From: Trachythela sp. YZ-2020
Taxonomy: Eukaryota > Cnidaria > Anthozoa > Malacalcyonacea > Clavulariidae
Direction: 5' to 3'
NCBI GenBank assembly: GCA_016169945.1
Contig: JADLSH010000184.1
Coordinates: 3,596,001-3,660,000, forward strand
DNA: 64,000 nt
Positions 33,099 through 42,799 of this stretch are shown here, piece by piece. The stretch's first letter is position 1. Each line of letters begins with the position of its first letter. Under the pieces are notes generated by a model that did no database searches, was not told the origin of the DNA, and saw only the letters and a list, made by a program, of their open reading frames with translations. Both the position numbers and the translations under genes were made by a program.

Positions 33099-34632
33099 TT
33101 ATTCGGCGTTTGAGCTCATCGTTGTGGTCCATTCAAATTGGCCGTCCTTTTGTATGGCCTGGCGTAAAGGAAAATATATCTTGGCATAGTTCTGAATGAA
33201 TCGTCGATAGTATGACGTTAGTCCCAGGAATGAGCGGATTTCTTTCACCGACTTTGGGGTAGGAAAGTTAATGACAGCTTCCACTTTTGTTGGGTCAGGT
33301 TTAATTTCACCTTGAGCAGTAATAACATGACCAACGAATGTCACTGTCTGACATGCGAGTTTGCATTTCTTAGGCTGGAAGGTCAGTCTGGCCTTTCGCA
33401 TTCTGTCAAATACTTGTTGTAGGTCGCTGAGGTGACGTTGCCAAAATGGCGAGTGGATGATGTTATCATCGAGATACGGTAGACAAATCTTCCATTTCAA
33501 TCCAGCAAAAACAGCATCAATGCGTCATCATCCGGTGCGTTTGAAAGGCCAAAGGGCATTACGTTGAACTCGTACAAACGCTCATGTGTTACGAAGGCTG
33601 TTTTTTCACCATCTTCATGCGCCATAGGTATTTGCCAGTATCCAGATCGTAAATCTAGGAAGGACAAGTGCTTCGCCCCACCTAGAGCATCAAGAGCATC
33701 ATCAATGTGCGGGAGAGGATAAACATCACGCTTAGTTACATTATTGAGGCGACGATAGGCGACACAGAACCTTTTTGATCCATCTTTTTTTGCTACAAGT
33801 ATAACTGGGGAGGCCCAAGGACTCTGTGAGGGACGGATGATATTATCTCGCAACATGTCATCAATCTGTTCGCTAATGACTTGTCTTTCCTTCGGACTAA
33901 CCCGATATTGTGGGCAATTGGTCGGCTGTGCGTTTCCTACATCAATGTGGTGGTGGATACAATCTGCTTGTTGAAGACCTTGGTTGGGAGGTTGGAAAGA
34001 TTTGTCACTAACAAGATTTTTCAGCTCAATCTTTTGTTTAGTGGTGAGGTGGGGATTGGCCTCAATTTCGAGATCATTGAAAAGTTGTTGTAGGTCAACT
34101 GGGAAACTACATGGGGTAGGCACTGTGGGCGGTAGGACGTCGCGAGTGTCGGATCTATCCGTATGGGGAGTGGTCTCCGTGGAGGTGGGCTGGTCCAGGA
34201 GCATGGTACTATTGTCCCCATTGTCCTCGAATAAGTCAAGAACTTCGATATTATTCTCATTGAGAACTTCAAGTTGTGCAACAGCAGTCTTGACAGGTAG
34301 GCAAAGGGTCTCGTCTGAGGTATTTACAACAATTAAGGGGGTAGAATGGTTATGCAAATCATCGAATTTGACAATACCAGGCGAGAGTTGGAAGGCTTGT
34401 GGGAGATCTGGGGTGGCAGACTTAGTAACATATGCTTCGCTGTGTTCATCAAATGAACCAGGGGGTAAGTCATGTTCAACATCAACAAAGGTGGCTGATC
34501 GCGGAGGAATGGAAAGCTGTTGGGTGATTCGCAGGCAATAAAGGGAATCAGCCGGTTGAGTAATAGCTTTGCACCAAGGGAGTTCTATGTTGAATGCTTC
34601 AAAGCAAACAGTGCGTGACGCTGTCCACGTGT
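33099..34632 (-). pseudogene. Gypsy reverse transcriptase, frame-broken
   Basis: An open frame from about 34632 to 33497 carries the polyprotein linker and then RT: VILVAKKDGSKRFCVAYRRL (usual D of DYRRLN replaced by A), LSFLDLRSGYWQIPM with the motif-A Asp, and MPFGLSNAP. A small deletion after SNAP removes the expected FQ-type residues and shifts the frame. The next frame (33500-33099) has CLPYLDDNIIHS with the catalytic YLDD and the thumb FLGLTSYYRRFI. Catalytic Asp residues are present, but the protein could not be made as one chain. Confidence 0.9.
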
Positions 34633-34658
34633 CTCTTCAACAATAACATTACGGGTTT

Positions 34659-36140
34659 TTAGAGATTATAAAATTTGGAATCAATTAGAGAAACAGACGA
34701 TCCAGAGTCGAGGACCATCTGGATGTTCTCACCAGCAATATTAACATTAACGGCGGTTAAATCTGAATTCCCATTTATGGTAAACGATAGGTGATTGGGA
34801 CCTTCAGGAGGTTGGAACTGTGTGGGTGGGTACTGGGGAGGTAAACCTTCTGTAATCTGGTTTACTCCGGGTGGGTTTGATGAAGATAAATTCCGAGGAA
34901 AGTAATTCCTAGTATCACGGACAGCAGCTGCTTGATCTTGACGACTGTTGCGAAGAAAGGTTTGAGTGGGATTAAGGCGTTTTTGACGTGATGGGCAGTT
35001 TCGAAAATTGTGCTGGAACGGCAGGTCACGTTTTGATGTCATTCGCTGGAAATCGGACTGAAAACTTTTGTTTCTTACAAAATTAATAGAATCGGTCATA
35101 AGGTGGGGGGGTGATGATAGGGCTCTTGTGTGCTAATGTTTTGTCATTGAAAAGTTTTTCAGCTTCCTCAAAAGCTTCTGCGGCAGCAACTGCCTCCTTT
35201 AAAGAAGATGCTTGCCTCACAGAACTGCGTAAATGGCGCTGAACGACCGCTTTTAGCCCTTGTTCAAAAGTTGTAAGTTCGTCCATATGACTCACAGTGT
35301 ACCCATAGCGCTCAAGGTTAACAACAACAGACTGCATACGGCGAGAGTATTCTTTCACACTCTCCCCGTCGTGTTGTTGTAATGATCGTAATTGCTGCAT
35401 GTAATATCTTACTGGGTCATATTTTTGAAATTCATGTTTCAAATAATCTTGAACCTTGGAAAAAATTTGCTCATGCTCTTGCATACCTGCTAGTTCCTTT
35501 ATCTCGTTTGTTGTCATGTATCGTTCTAACACAATCCGTGCATATCCAGTTACATAAACTTTTAACATGTCGATTTTATCTTTGGAATCGATTTTCGAAA
35601 TAGACAGTGTGGTTTCAAAGCGTTGCAGCCATTCAATTATATTCTCGTTATTTTCTCCCGAAAATGGTGATAATACTGGAAGGGTCAGTCGAGGGGTTAG
35701 ACCCTTTCTACTTTCCTTCGAAATTGTCTGTTGTTGTTATTCATTTTGCGAATGCTTCACAATCTCCCTTAGTTTCATAACTTCCTTTAATTTTGTAGTT
35801 CCGAATCGTGTGACTGTTCGACGTACGTTTTTAATTTTTCGATCTCGACGACTAATTCTTGCTCTTTCGACTCTTCTAACCGTTTTCTCAGTGACGCAAC
35901 TTCCGCTAACAGTTCGCCCTCTTTCGACAACTCGATTTTCTCCTTTAAATTCTCGATTTCAGCGCGTAATTCAGGATCTTTCGACGTATCAATTTGCTCA
36001 CGAAGACGAGCTACTTCCTCGGCTAATTCTTTTTCTTTCGACTGTCCAATTTGTTTCTTTAGTTTTTAATTCGTAATTTCGATCGCGAGTGTCTCCAAGT
36101 CGTCCGCCGTTTTTGATGTTTTTGACCTCGTCTCTGGCAT
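34659..36140 (-). pseudogene. Gypsy gag and protease, frame-broken
   Basis: From an ATG at 36140 (MPETRSKTSKTADDL) the frame soon hits a stop at 36066. Beyond it lies a heptad-rich coiled coil with repeated ELxxEVxxLRxRLEES-type units (about 36060-35810). A frameshift and a stop near 35740 follow. The conserved retrotransposon gag region continues at 35700-35083, with FSGENNENI, WLQRFETTL and VKEYSRRMQSVV. Overlapping it in another frame is 35099-34659, holding a degenerate nucleocapsid segment and the retropepsin site MVLDSGSSVSLID with an intact D-S-G. At least three breaks separate these parts. Confidence 0.85.
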
Positions 36141-36227
36141 CCGATTAAAGCGACAATTTAATGATTTAACACCGAATTTTTTATTGTCCCTAAGATAAAG
36201 GTCTTTTCCCATGCAGTGCCCCCAAAC

Positions 36228-36426
36228 TGTAGCGGTAATTCGCTTGGATAAAGCACTACACAAACACGATTTAATACAAGAGATAACTTTCTATTATACA
36301 CCACACAAAATACAAACGAGGAAGAGACCTCAACCCGTGTTCTTCTTGTACATCACGAGCCCGCCATCATACTGTACACTATTGTTTATGTACATCATGT
36401 AAGATGACATAAGGAAGTTCGCTACA
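36228..36426 (-). repeat. 5' LTR of the Gypsy element
   Basis: 199 bp, identical to the 3' LTR except for G versus T seven bases from one end. Confidence 0.95.
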
Positions 36427-36970
36427 ATACAATGTTTGTATATGCTTGTAAATCTCGCTTAAAAATCACTGCTTTTCCCACTCTGCTACATCTAAAGCGC
36501 TTGAAACTTTGTAAGGTTTAAATCCCTGCAAGAACAATGTTTATACAATCGCTTGGCAAACATATATTTGTATTGCTCTATAAGACCTAAACAACGCTTA
36601 CTATGTCGACAAACTTTAAGACATTCTCGTTTTAGAAAGCTATATTTCTGCTTGTTGTTACTTCGCATAAGGCAATAATATTTTACTAGGTTTTAAGCGT
36701 CACTATATTAGTTGTCTAAGCCGTTTCGTATAAGGTGATATTAGATACGAGAATATATTTACTCGTTGTCGAAACGGACTGTGTTTGGAACACAACGCTT
36801 GGCAAAATATATAGAAACGTCTAGCTATTGTGATAAAAAGCGTCAGGATTAACTCTTTTTGTGACGAAAATGCTGAGCTCAGCTTAATGACTGTTTTGCC
36901 TAAACGCGCCTTGCATATCATTATGACGTCAATATATAATTAATGATGTTTATGTTAATGATGAGTTGCG
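36427..36970 (-). repeat. Right terminal inverted repeat of element B
   Basis: Uninterrupted copy of the terminal repeat, from TTGTATATGCTTGTAAATC to GTTAATGATGAGTTGCGG. It is the best reference in this window for the ancestral repeat, about 540 bp. Confidence 0.92.
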
Positions 36971-38190
36971 GCACCCCGTGCCACCCCGTGCCACCCCGTG
37001 CCACCCCGTGCCACCCCGTGCCACCCCGTGCCACCCCGTGCCACCCCGTGCCACCCCGTGCCACCCCGTGCCACCCCGTGCCACCCCGTGCCACCCCGTG
37101 CCACCCCGTGCCACCCTGGTGCCACCCCGTGCCACCCCGTGCCACCCAGTGCCACCCCGTGCCACCCGTGCCACCCCGTGCCACCCTGTGCCACCCCGTG
37201 CCACCCCGTGCCACCCCGTGCCACCCGTGCCACCCTGTGCCACCCCGTGCCGTGCCACCCTGTGCCACCCCGTGCCACCCCGTGCCACCCTGTGCCACCC
37301 GTGCCACCCCGTGCCACCCTGTGCCACCCCTGTGCCACCCTGTGCCACCGTGCCACCCGTGCCACCCCGTGCCACCCCGTGCCACCCCGTGCCACCGTGC
37401 CACCCTGTGCCACCGTGCCACCCTGTGCCACCCCTGTGCCACCCGTGCCACCCGTGCCACCCGTGCCACCCCGTGCCACCCCTGTGCCACCCCGTGCCAC
37501 CCTGCCACCCCGTGCCACCCCGTGCCACCCCGTGCCACCCCGTGCCACCCTGTGCCACCCTGTGCCACCCCGTGCCACCCTGTGCCACCCGTGCCACCCC
37601 GTGCCACCCCGTGCCACCGTGCCACCCCGTGCCACCCTGTGCCACCCCGTGCCACCCGTGCCACCCTGTGCCACCCGTGCCACCCCGTGCCACCCGTGCC
37701 ACCCCGTGCCACCCCGTGCCACCCCGTGCCACCGTGCCACCCCGTGCCACCCCGTGCCACCCTGTGCCACCCCGTGCCACCCCGTGCCACCCCGTGCCAC
37801 CGTGCCACCCCGTGCCACCCCGTGCCACCCCGTGCCACCCCGTGCCACCCCGTGCCACCCCGTGCCACCCCGTGCCACCCCGTGCCACCCCGTGCCACCC
37901 CGTGCCACCCCGTGCCACCCCGTGCCACCCCGTGCCACCCCGTGCCACCCCGTGCCACCCTGTGCCACCCCGTGCCACCCCGTGCCACCCGTGCCACCCC
38001 TGTGCCACCCCGTGCCACCCCGTGCCACCCCGTGCCACCCTGTGCCACCCCGTGCCACCCTGTGCCACCCCGTGCCACCCCGTGCCACCCCGTGCCACCC
38101 CGTGCCACCCCGTGCCACCCCGTGCCACCCCGTGCCACCCCGTGCCACCCCGTGCCACCCCGTGCCACCCCGTGCCACCCCGTGCCACCC
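36971..38190. repeat. GTGCCACCCC terminal minisatellite of element B
   Basis: About 120 units of the 10-mer GTGCCACCCC. The centre (about 37130-37810) has many 9- and 11-bp variants (GTGCCACCC, GTGCCACCCCT), and both flanks are homogeneous, as expected when arrays grow and homogenise at the edges. All six frames are open through much of it; none is a gene. Confidence 0.96.
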
Positions 38191-38201
38191 TAAAAATCCG
38201 G

Positions 38202-38954
38202 TACCTATATTACTACTGGAGTTGATTACCAAAATACTTGAGAAGTTTCTGAGTGTGCCAGGTACGATCACCCAGAGGTTGGGATTATATCACATTTCTA
38301 GGACTACGCTTTGTAATATTATAAAGTAAATATATCTGTCATCTGCGTCACTTCCACAAATGCATCTGATAAGCATGCTTACAGAAGATTCTGGTTGGAA
38401 GACTGTTTTGAATGAGTTGTTCAAATTTTGTCATTGCTAAGGTTATTTGTAATGGTTTTCAAGGGACTCGCCCAGTATTGAAATAAAGCATGTAATAAAA
38501 CACAAAGAACATTGGGTGTAACCCTTGGAAACCATTGAAAATGACATTGGCAGCATCACATTTTAGAGGAATTAACACATTTGCATGCAACTGTTGTTGC
38601 TTTGCATTCCACCAGAATCTGCTTGTACTCTGTACATAATGGTTCTAGTTTGGAAGTCTATTTTTTCAATAAATCAAATTAATAATTTGGATCTAGGTTA
38701 GCGATGTGAAATATGATCTATATATTAAAAAATATATGGCTGGCTATATGAGATGAATACAGATTTATTTAAATTTGCTCTCTATGGAGTCACCCAACAT
38801 TTCAACTTAGAATAGAATAAAGCCAATAAAAGCAAATTTTATTCAATCAAATTTAACTCTTTCAATACCTAAGCTGAAAAAGCACACACACAACACATAG
38901 TCTAAATAATTGTTCTACATAGTTACATAAGTGTTACAACTTAGTAGGATAGAA
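38202..38954. other. Non-coding interval right of element B
   Basis: AT-rich sequence with no supported gene. Confidence 0.5.
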
Positions 38955-39322
38955 CATAGACGGATTTCCTGGGGGTGTGCTACCCCACAAATATTTGTTT
39001 TCACCCAGCCCCAAACGAAACTTTCACCCCTCTAATAATAAATAGTTAAACATGCAACCCTATACAACCCTATCGGGGTTTACAGGGTCATTTAACTCTC
39101 TCGAAGGACCTGCCAAATTCATTGACTTAACAACTTCAAAAACCTTAGTTTCTTGCTTTGAATGCCTTCTGATGTGCTCTAGAAACCGTGCTTTCTAGCC
39201 TCTCACCAGCGGCTCCACCCCTGGACCTCACTGGGGGCTGAGCCCTGCAGCACAACGTTTGGTGACGCCCTGTGTTACCTCACAAGCTAACCCCCTGTAA
39301 TAAATATGAAAATCCGTCTATG
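38955..39322. mobile_element. hAT-type MITE
   Basis: 368 bp with inverted ends CATAGACGGATTT, flanked by an 8-bp duplication GGATAGAA (38947-38954 and 39323-39330). The 8-bp duplication is characteristic of hAT transposons. No coding capacity. Confidence 0.88.
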
Positions 39323-39360
39323 GGATAGAATCCAGTATATACTGATATATATAGTCAAAT

Positions 39361-39405
39361 CTGCAGACATGCATGTTTCGCCGTTCAACGGCTCGTCAGT
39401 GCAGC
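39361..39405 (-). ncRNA. Type I hammerhead ribozyme (Penelope/retrozyme type)
   Basis: Read on the minus strand from 39405, the segment has: a 5' stem I strand CTGCA; the core CTGACGA; stem II GCCGTT-GA-AACGGC-like pairing (GCCGTTGAACGGC); the core GAAA; a very short palindromic stem III (CATGCATG); the cleavage triplet GTC ending at 39366; and TGCAG, which pairs with the first CTGCA. All invariant core positions are present except that N7 is C, which is tolerated. Such short-stem III hammerheads are known from Penelope-like retroelements and retrozymes, where they act best as dimers. Flanking DNA is probably a Penelope terminal-repeat remnant, and the hAT MITE has landed beside it. Confidence 0.85.
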
Positions 39406-40288
39406 TTGTAACGCAGTCTAGATGCGAGTGACTTCGTATTTATACACCATACTCTTGCCCTTACCAAGCGCATGTGGTACAATACTCAGACACATGCGCA
39501 TCCAGACATGCGTGAAGTGTCTTGGGGCCAGAGTGCTCAAACGACCACAAGGGAAGTGAGCTTTTATATATATCATTTGGTGAACTGAAGAGTATCATGA
39601 CATAATTGCCAAGATACAGCAACTTGGGATAAATCTGGCCCTCCCTCTACCTAATGCCCATGTTGCCATAATACATATTGCCTGTACGTTTAAAGTTCTT
39701 GTTGTTTCAAAAGAGGTCCATTACCAAAATATCTCCCCAGCACCTCATTGGCTCATTGCCAAATCAAGAATTGAATTCCTCGCTCTGCCGAAGTTGAATA
39801 TGTTCCACCATTTCCTCTAGTTTGCTAAGGACATCTACATCAACAAGGTTTTGCACCAAATTCTATGAATGAGAGTGCAATATGTAGTTACTGTATAAAA
39901 TATTACACAAAAAGGCAACAATCTTTCTGAGGGGATGAACAGCTTTGCCTCAGCAAAAGTTAGTGTTGGATACACAAGCATTATTTTGCTGCAGTGGTAA
40001 AGCAATTATGAACTATAAGTATTCAATTGGTTTTGCAAGAGGAAATCATAATCTGTTTGTGTGTACCTCAGTGAGGATCATACTCTAAAATGACAATAAA
40101 AACATTGGAATCTTATAAATAAAGATATCTTAAATTTCATGTAATTAATTTACCAATATACGATAATAGTATCAATGTTGAAAATGTTTTGTTTCATATT
40201 TATAGATTTTTAACCAATAAACATTTAAAAAAAGTATCAAATGCCAATAATGAAAGCCTTGTTTACAATTCCTGTTGTTTATATATAC
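39406..40288. other. Non-coding; first part probably Penelope terminal-repeat remnant
   Basis: No RT or GIY-YIG coding region seen. The 39406-39560 segment continues upstream of the hammerhead on the minus strand. The rest is unassigned. Confidence 0.4.
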
Positions 40289-40504
40289 ACCAGACTGGAA
40301 AATCGGGCAATGCCGACTTTTTACAATGCCGCCCTCGGGGACAACTTTTTGCACCCCTGGATGTCTTCTAAGATGGGTACATTTTTGCGCCCCTGGCCGC
40401 CCTTGAGTCCGCCACTGGGCCAGGTTTTGCGCCCCTGCCCTTGGATTCAATAGCTTTTGCGCCCCCAAGATTTAGTCGAAAACCGCCCGATTTTCCAGTC
40501 TGGT
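40289..40504. mobile_element. Short TIR element (MITE)
   Basis: 216 bp with 19-20-bp perfect inverted ends (ACCAGACTGGAAAATCGGGC inward). No convincing target duplication. The interior repeats a TTTGCGCCCCTGG-like motif. Confidence 0.75.
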
Positions 40505-40508
40505 ATTA

Positions 40509-40860
40509 GGGCCTGTTTATATGATCCCGTCTACGCGGGACGGGACGTTTTCGTCCCGGCTAGCCGGGAAACTCGCCTAGGCGGGATGGCGTGTTTATAT
40601 GGACAAAATACATTGCCTGGATGAAGCCAGTTAAGTGCTTGATATTTTCATGATACTATCATATTTTCTTGTAGAAAAGGGATAGAGTGTTTATATGGGA
40701 ATTCTTCGTTCCGGCTAGGCGGGATCCCGGCAACAGACGCCAGGATCCTGTCTAGGTGGGATAGAAGCGGGATCATATAAACACTCAATAGAGTTTATAT
40801 TACAAGCGGGATCTCGGCAACTGCCCCGTCCTGCCTAGCCGGGATCATATAAACAGGCCC
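40509..40860. mobile_element. Harbinger-type MITE
   Basis: 352 bp with ends GGGCCTGTTTATATGATCCC and its inverse, flanked by TTA (40506-40508 and 40861-40863). TTA/TAA duplications and GGGCCTGTTTA ends are typical of PIF/Harbinger. Internal copies of a CTAGGCGGGAT motif. Confidence 0.85.
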
Positions 40861-41185
40861 TTACACTAATATTTTTGTATGCGTTGTAACAAATATATTG
40901 TGATGTTTATTCGAAATGGGCCATTCCATTTAATATACACCATCTTCATCACCCCCTTAGTATAAAAACAATTTGGAACGCCCTTGGATGTTTTTTTGTA
41001 TCTGCGCAGCAGATATATTGCTATCGTGCGTGAAAGTTTGTTAGGTTTGTTAGGTTTGTTAAAAATGACGTAATGTCGTAATGCTTAGGCGATCAAAAGC
41101 AAGATGGCGTCGGCGAAGGAGTGGAGTATGTTTAATAATATGGTTGAACTGTAATATTGTAACTGTAATAATAACCTATCGATAA

Positions 41186-41296
41186 ACTGGAAAGAAATCA
41201 AAGAATGCTTCAAAATTTAGTGGTTCTATTTCTGAAGGAAAACTAAACAGTGAAACAGTGAACAGTCGAACTATCTTCGGAAGGACGAAGATCGAG
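41186..41296 (+). CDS. Exon-like segment with strong splice donor
   Basis: The frame reads TGKKSKNASKFSGSISEGKL, then NSETVNSRTIFGRTKIE, and meets a consensus donor, GAG|GTAAGAAAA, at 41297. A stop at 41183 precedes it, so either it is an internal exon or translation starts elsewhere. A plausible upstream start, AAGATGGCGTCGGCG, lies at 41104 in a frame that stops early. Basic, Ser-rich, not recognised. It may belong to the protease-like gene downstream at 41985, but splice continuity cannot be shown. Confidence 0.35.
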
Positions 41297-41984
41297 GTAA
41301 GAAAATAAGAAATACTACAAGTCTACAACATATTAATATAACATTGACGCGTAAATTGTAAAATATAGCATCTTGTTTTATATGCAGATAAGTTTTCAAT
41401 ACTAAAGTAAATTTGACTACTATGAATACTAGCTAATCCCACATTTAGCAATTCCACATTTTATAGTGGTCTTGTGTAAAAATATAGTCTTGTTTATAGT
41501 ATATAATAGTTAAGACGGTAAAAGATAAGACTGTACAATACTCCTTTTGGCATGACATTTATTGCAGATGGTCTCACAATCACATATTATAATTTTCATA
41601 ATAGAAATTCATACTTCATATCCATAGGCAAATTCTCTCTAAATCGCTTATTGCTGCCGAGCGAAGCGAGGCAGCACACTATTCTTGACGTCTGATTGTT
41701 GTCCCAGAGTCCACTCGACCCAGTCTTCCGCGCGACTTATGTATTTGCGAGAATCTCAACTTCTGTCATTCTGGATGTCGGTTTTCCGGGGGTTAATTAA
41801 GCATTCAAGTTCGTTTGTAAAGTGAGGGGGTCGTCCAAAAATATATTGTATAATGCGCACGCATCTCCCTTCGAATTCCATGTGATCACGATTATTCACG
41901 ACTCCTCTGATTACGACTCAAGATATATAATTTCTCAAATTCTGAATGAAAATCACGAAAACTCTCTGAAATATAAAGGCAAGT

Positions 41985-42793
41985 ATGACTTTATTTCTTT
42001 CTGGTAATATACATCAAGGCATTGAAAGTTTCAGTGTTCATTCTAGAGGCAAACAATGTGCTTTTATGAGTTTATCGGCGCTTCTTACAGGACAAAATAA
42101 ACCGCTAATCGAGTGGTCAAATACAACCTTAAATAATGTGGTTTTACAAGGAGATAAAATGTATTTAGAAGCTCTAAAAAATGGCTTAATAGTCCCAGAT
42201 CCAGGTGTAGACATTTGTCTATAGATAACTTACCAACAGTTGTTTGTGTTTCATGTTGTATGAACATGTCGAATAGCTTTTCTTACAAGATATGGCAATC
42301 TGCGATCGACACATTTAATAATATTATTAATATATCGCCTGTACAGGCAACAACTAAATCACCTTTGATGTTAACTATCAGTGATCCGCCCGTTGTGGTG
42401 GAGCCCATTGAGGCACCAACTATCAGTGATCCGCCCATTGTGGTGGAGCCCATTGAGGCACCAACTATCAGTGATCCGCCCATTGTGGTGGAGCCCATTG
42501 AGGCACCAACTATCAGTGATCCGCCCATTGTGGTGGGGCCCATTGAGGCACCAACTATCAGTGATCCGCCCATTGCGGTGGAGCCCGTTGAGGCACCAAC
42601 TATCAGTGATCCGCCCATTACGGTGGAGCCCGTTGAGGCACCAACTATCAGTGATCCGCCCATTGTGGTGGAGCCCATTGAGGCACCAACTGTCAGTGAT
42701 CCGCCCATTGTGGTGGAGCCCATTGAGGCACAAACTATTATTGATATGCCTGATGATGAAGAAAATGAAAGCCAATTTTGCTTGTTTAATTAA
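41985..42793 (+). pseudogene. Cysteine-protease-like (C76/OTU-like) domain with 15-residue repeats
   Basis: The first frame (41985-42224) has GNIHQGIESFSVHSRGKQ, then CAFMSLSALLTGQ with the presumed nucleophile Cys, and LNNVVLQGDKMYLEALKNG. The pattern HQG...RGxQC...AL...GDxxY followed by L-x-x-L-P resembles the herpesvirus-tegument/C76-like peptidase domain found in some large eukaryotic transposons. The LP motif (LSIDNLPTVV) falls in the next frame (from 42215), so a frameshift or missed intron lies at about 42213. That frame continues into about eight copies of a 15-residue repeat (EAPTISDPPIVVEPI) and ends DDEENESQFCLFN at 42793. A 61-codon frame at 41822-42007 just upstream may be another exon. 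Partial gene or transposon remnant. Confidence 0.5.
42375..42735 (+). repeat. 45-bp coding minisatellite, about 8 copies
   Basis: The unit ACTATCAGTGATCCGCCCAT... is 45 bp, in frame with the protease-like ORF and nearly identical between copies. Several other frames are open across it only because of the repetition. Confidence 0.95.
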
Positions 42794-42799
42794 CCCCTC

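Larger units (their letters stand above)
30600..36426 (-). mobile_element. Gypsy LTR retrotransposon inserted in element B
   Basis: Two 199-bp LTRs (30600-30798 and 36228-36426) start TGTAGC and end GCTACA and differ, by eye, at one base. The element is flanked by the 4-bp duplication ATAC (30596-30599 and 36427-36430). Inside the 5' LTR (right side, since the element reads leftward) lies TTTGGGGGCACTGC, a candidate primer-binding site whose first TGGGGGC matches the 3' end of tRNA-Pro. Before the 3' LTR is a purine tract (AACAAGGGGAG). Gene order gag, protease, RT, RNase H, integrase is that of Gypsy/Metaviridae. The LTR similarity implies recent insertion, although all genes are broken. Confidence 0.93.
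28910..38201 (+). mobile_element. Virus-like element B, gutted relative of element A
   Basis: Inverted repeats at 28964-29373 and 36427-36970 match those of element A. The right one is followed by a (GTGCCACCCC)n minisatellite and then CCCTAAAAATCCGG at 38188-38201, the mirror of the left terminus of element A. The core holds a heptamer array and the last roughly 45 codons of the ATPase-linked ORF (30390-30535) and nothing else of the gene set; the rest of the interior is a Gypsy insertion. The minus-strand block and the ATPase are missing, so this is a deletion derivative of the kind expected of a non-autonomous element moved in trans. The left minisatellite is reduced to about one unit (GGGGGAGGGCAC near 28940). 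Confidence 0.8.

Noticed and set aside
36921..38329. Several overlapping 400-residue proteins rich in Gly/Trp/His or Pro/Cys/His
   Set aside because: They are six-frame by-products of the GTGCCACCCC minisatellite, whose sequence contains no stop codons.
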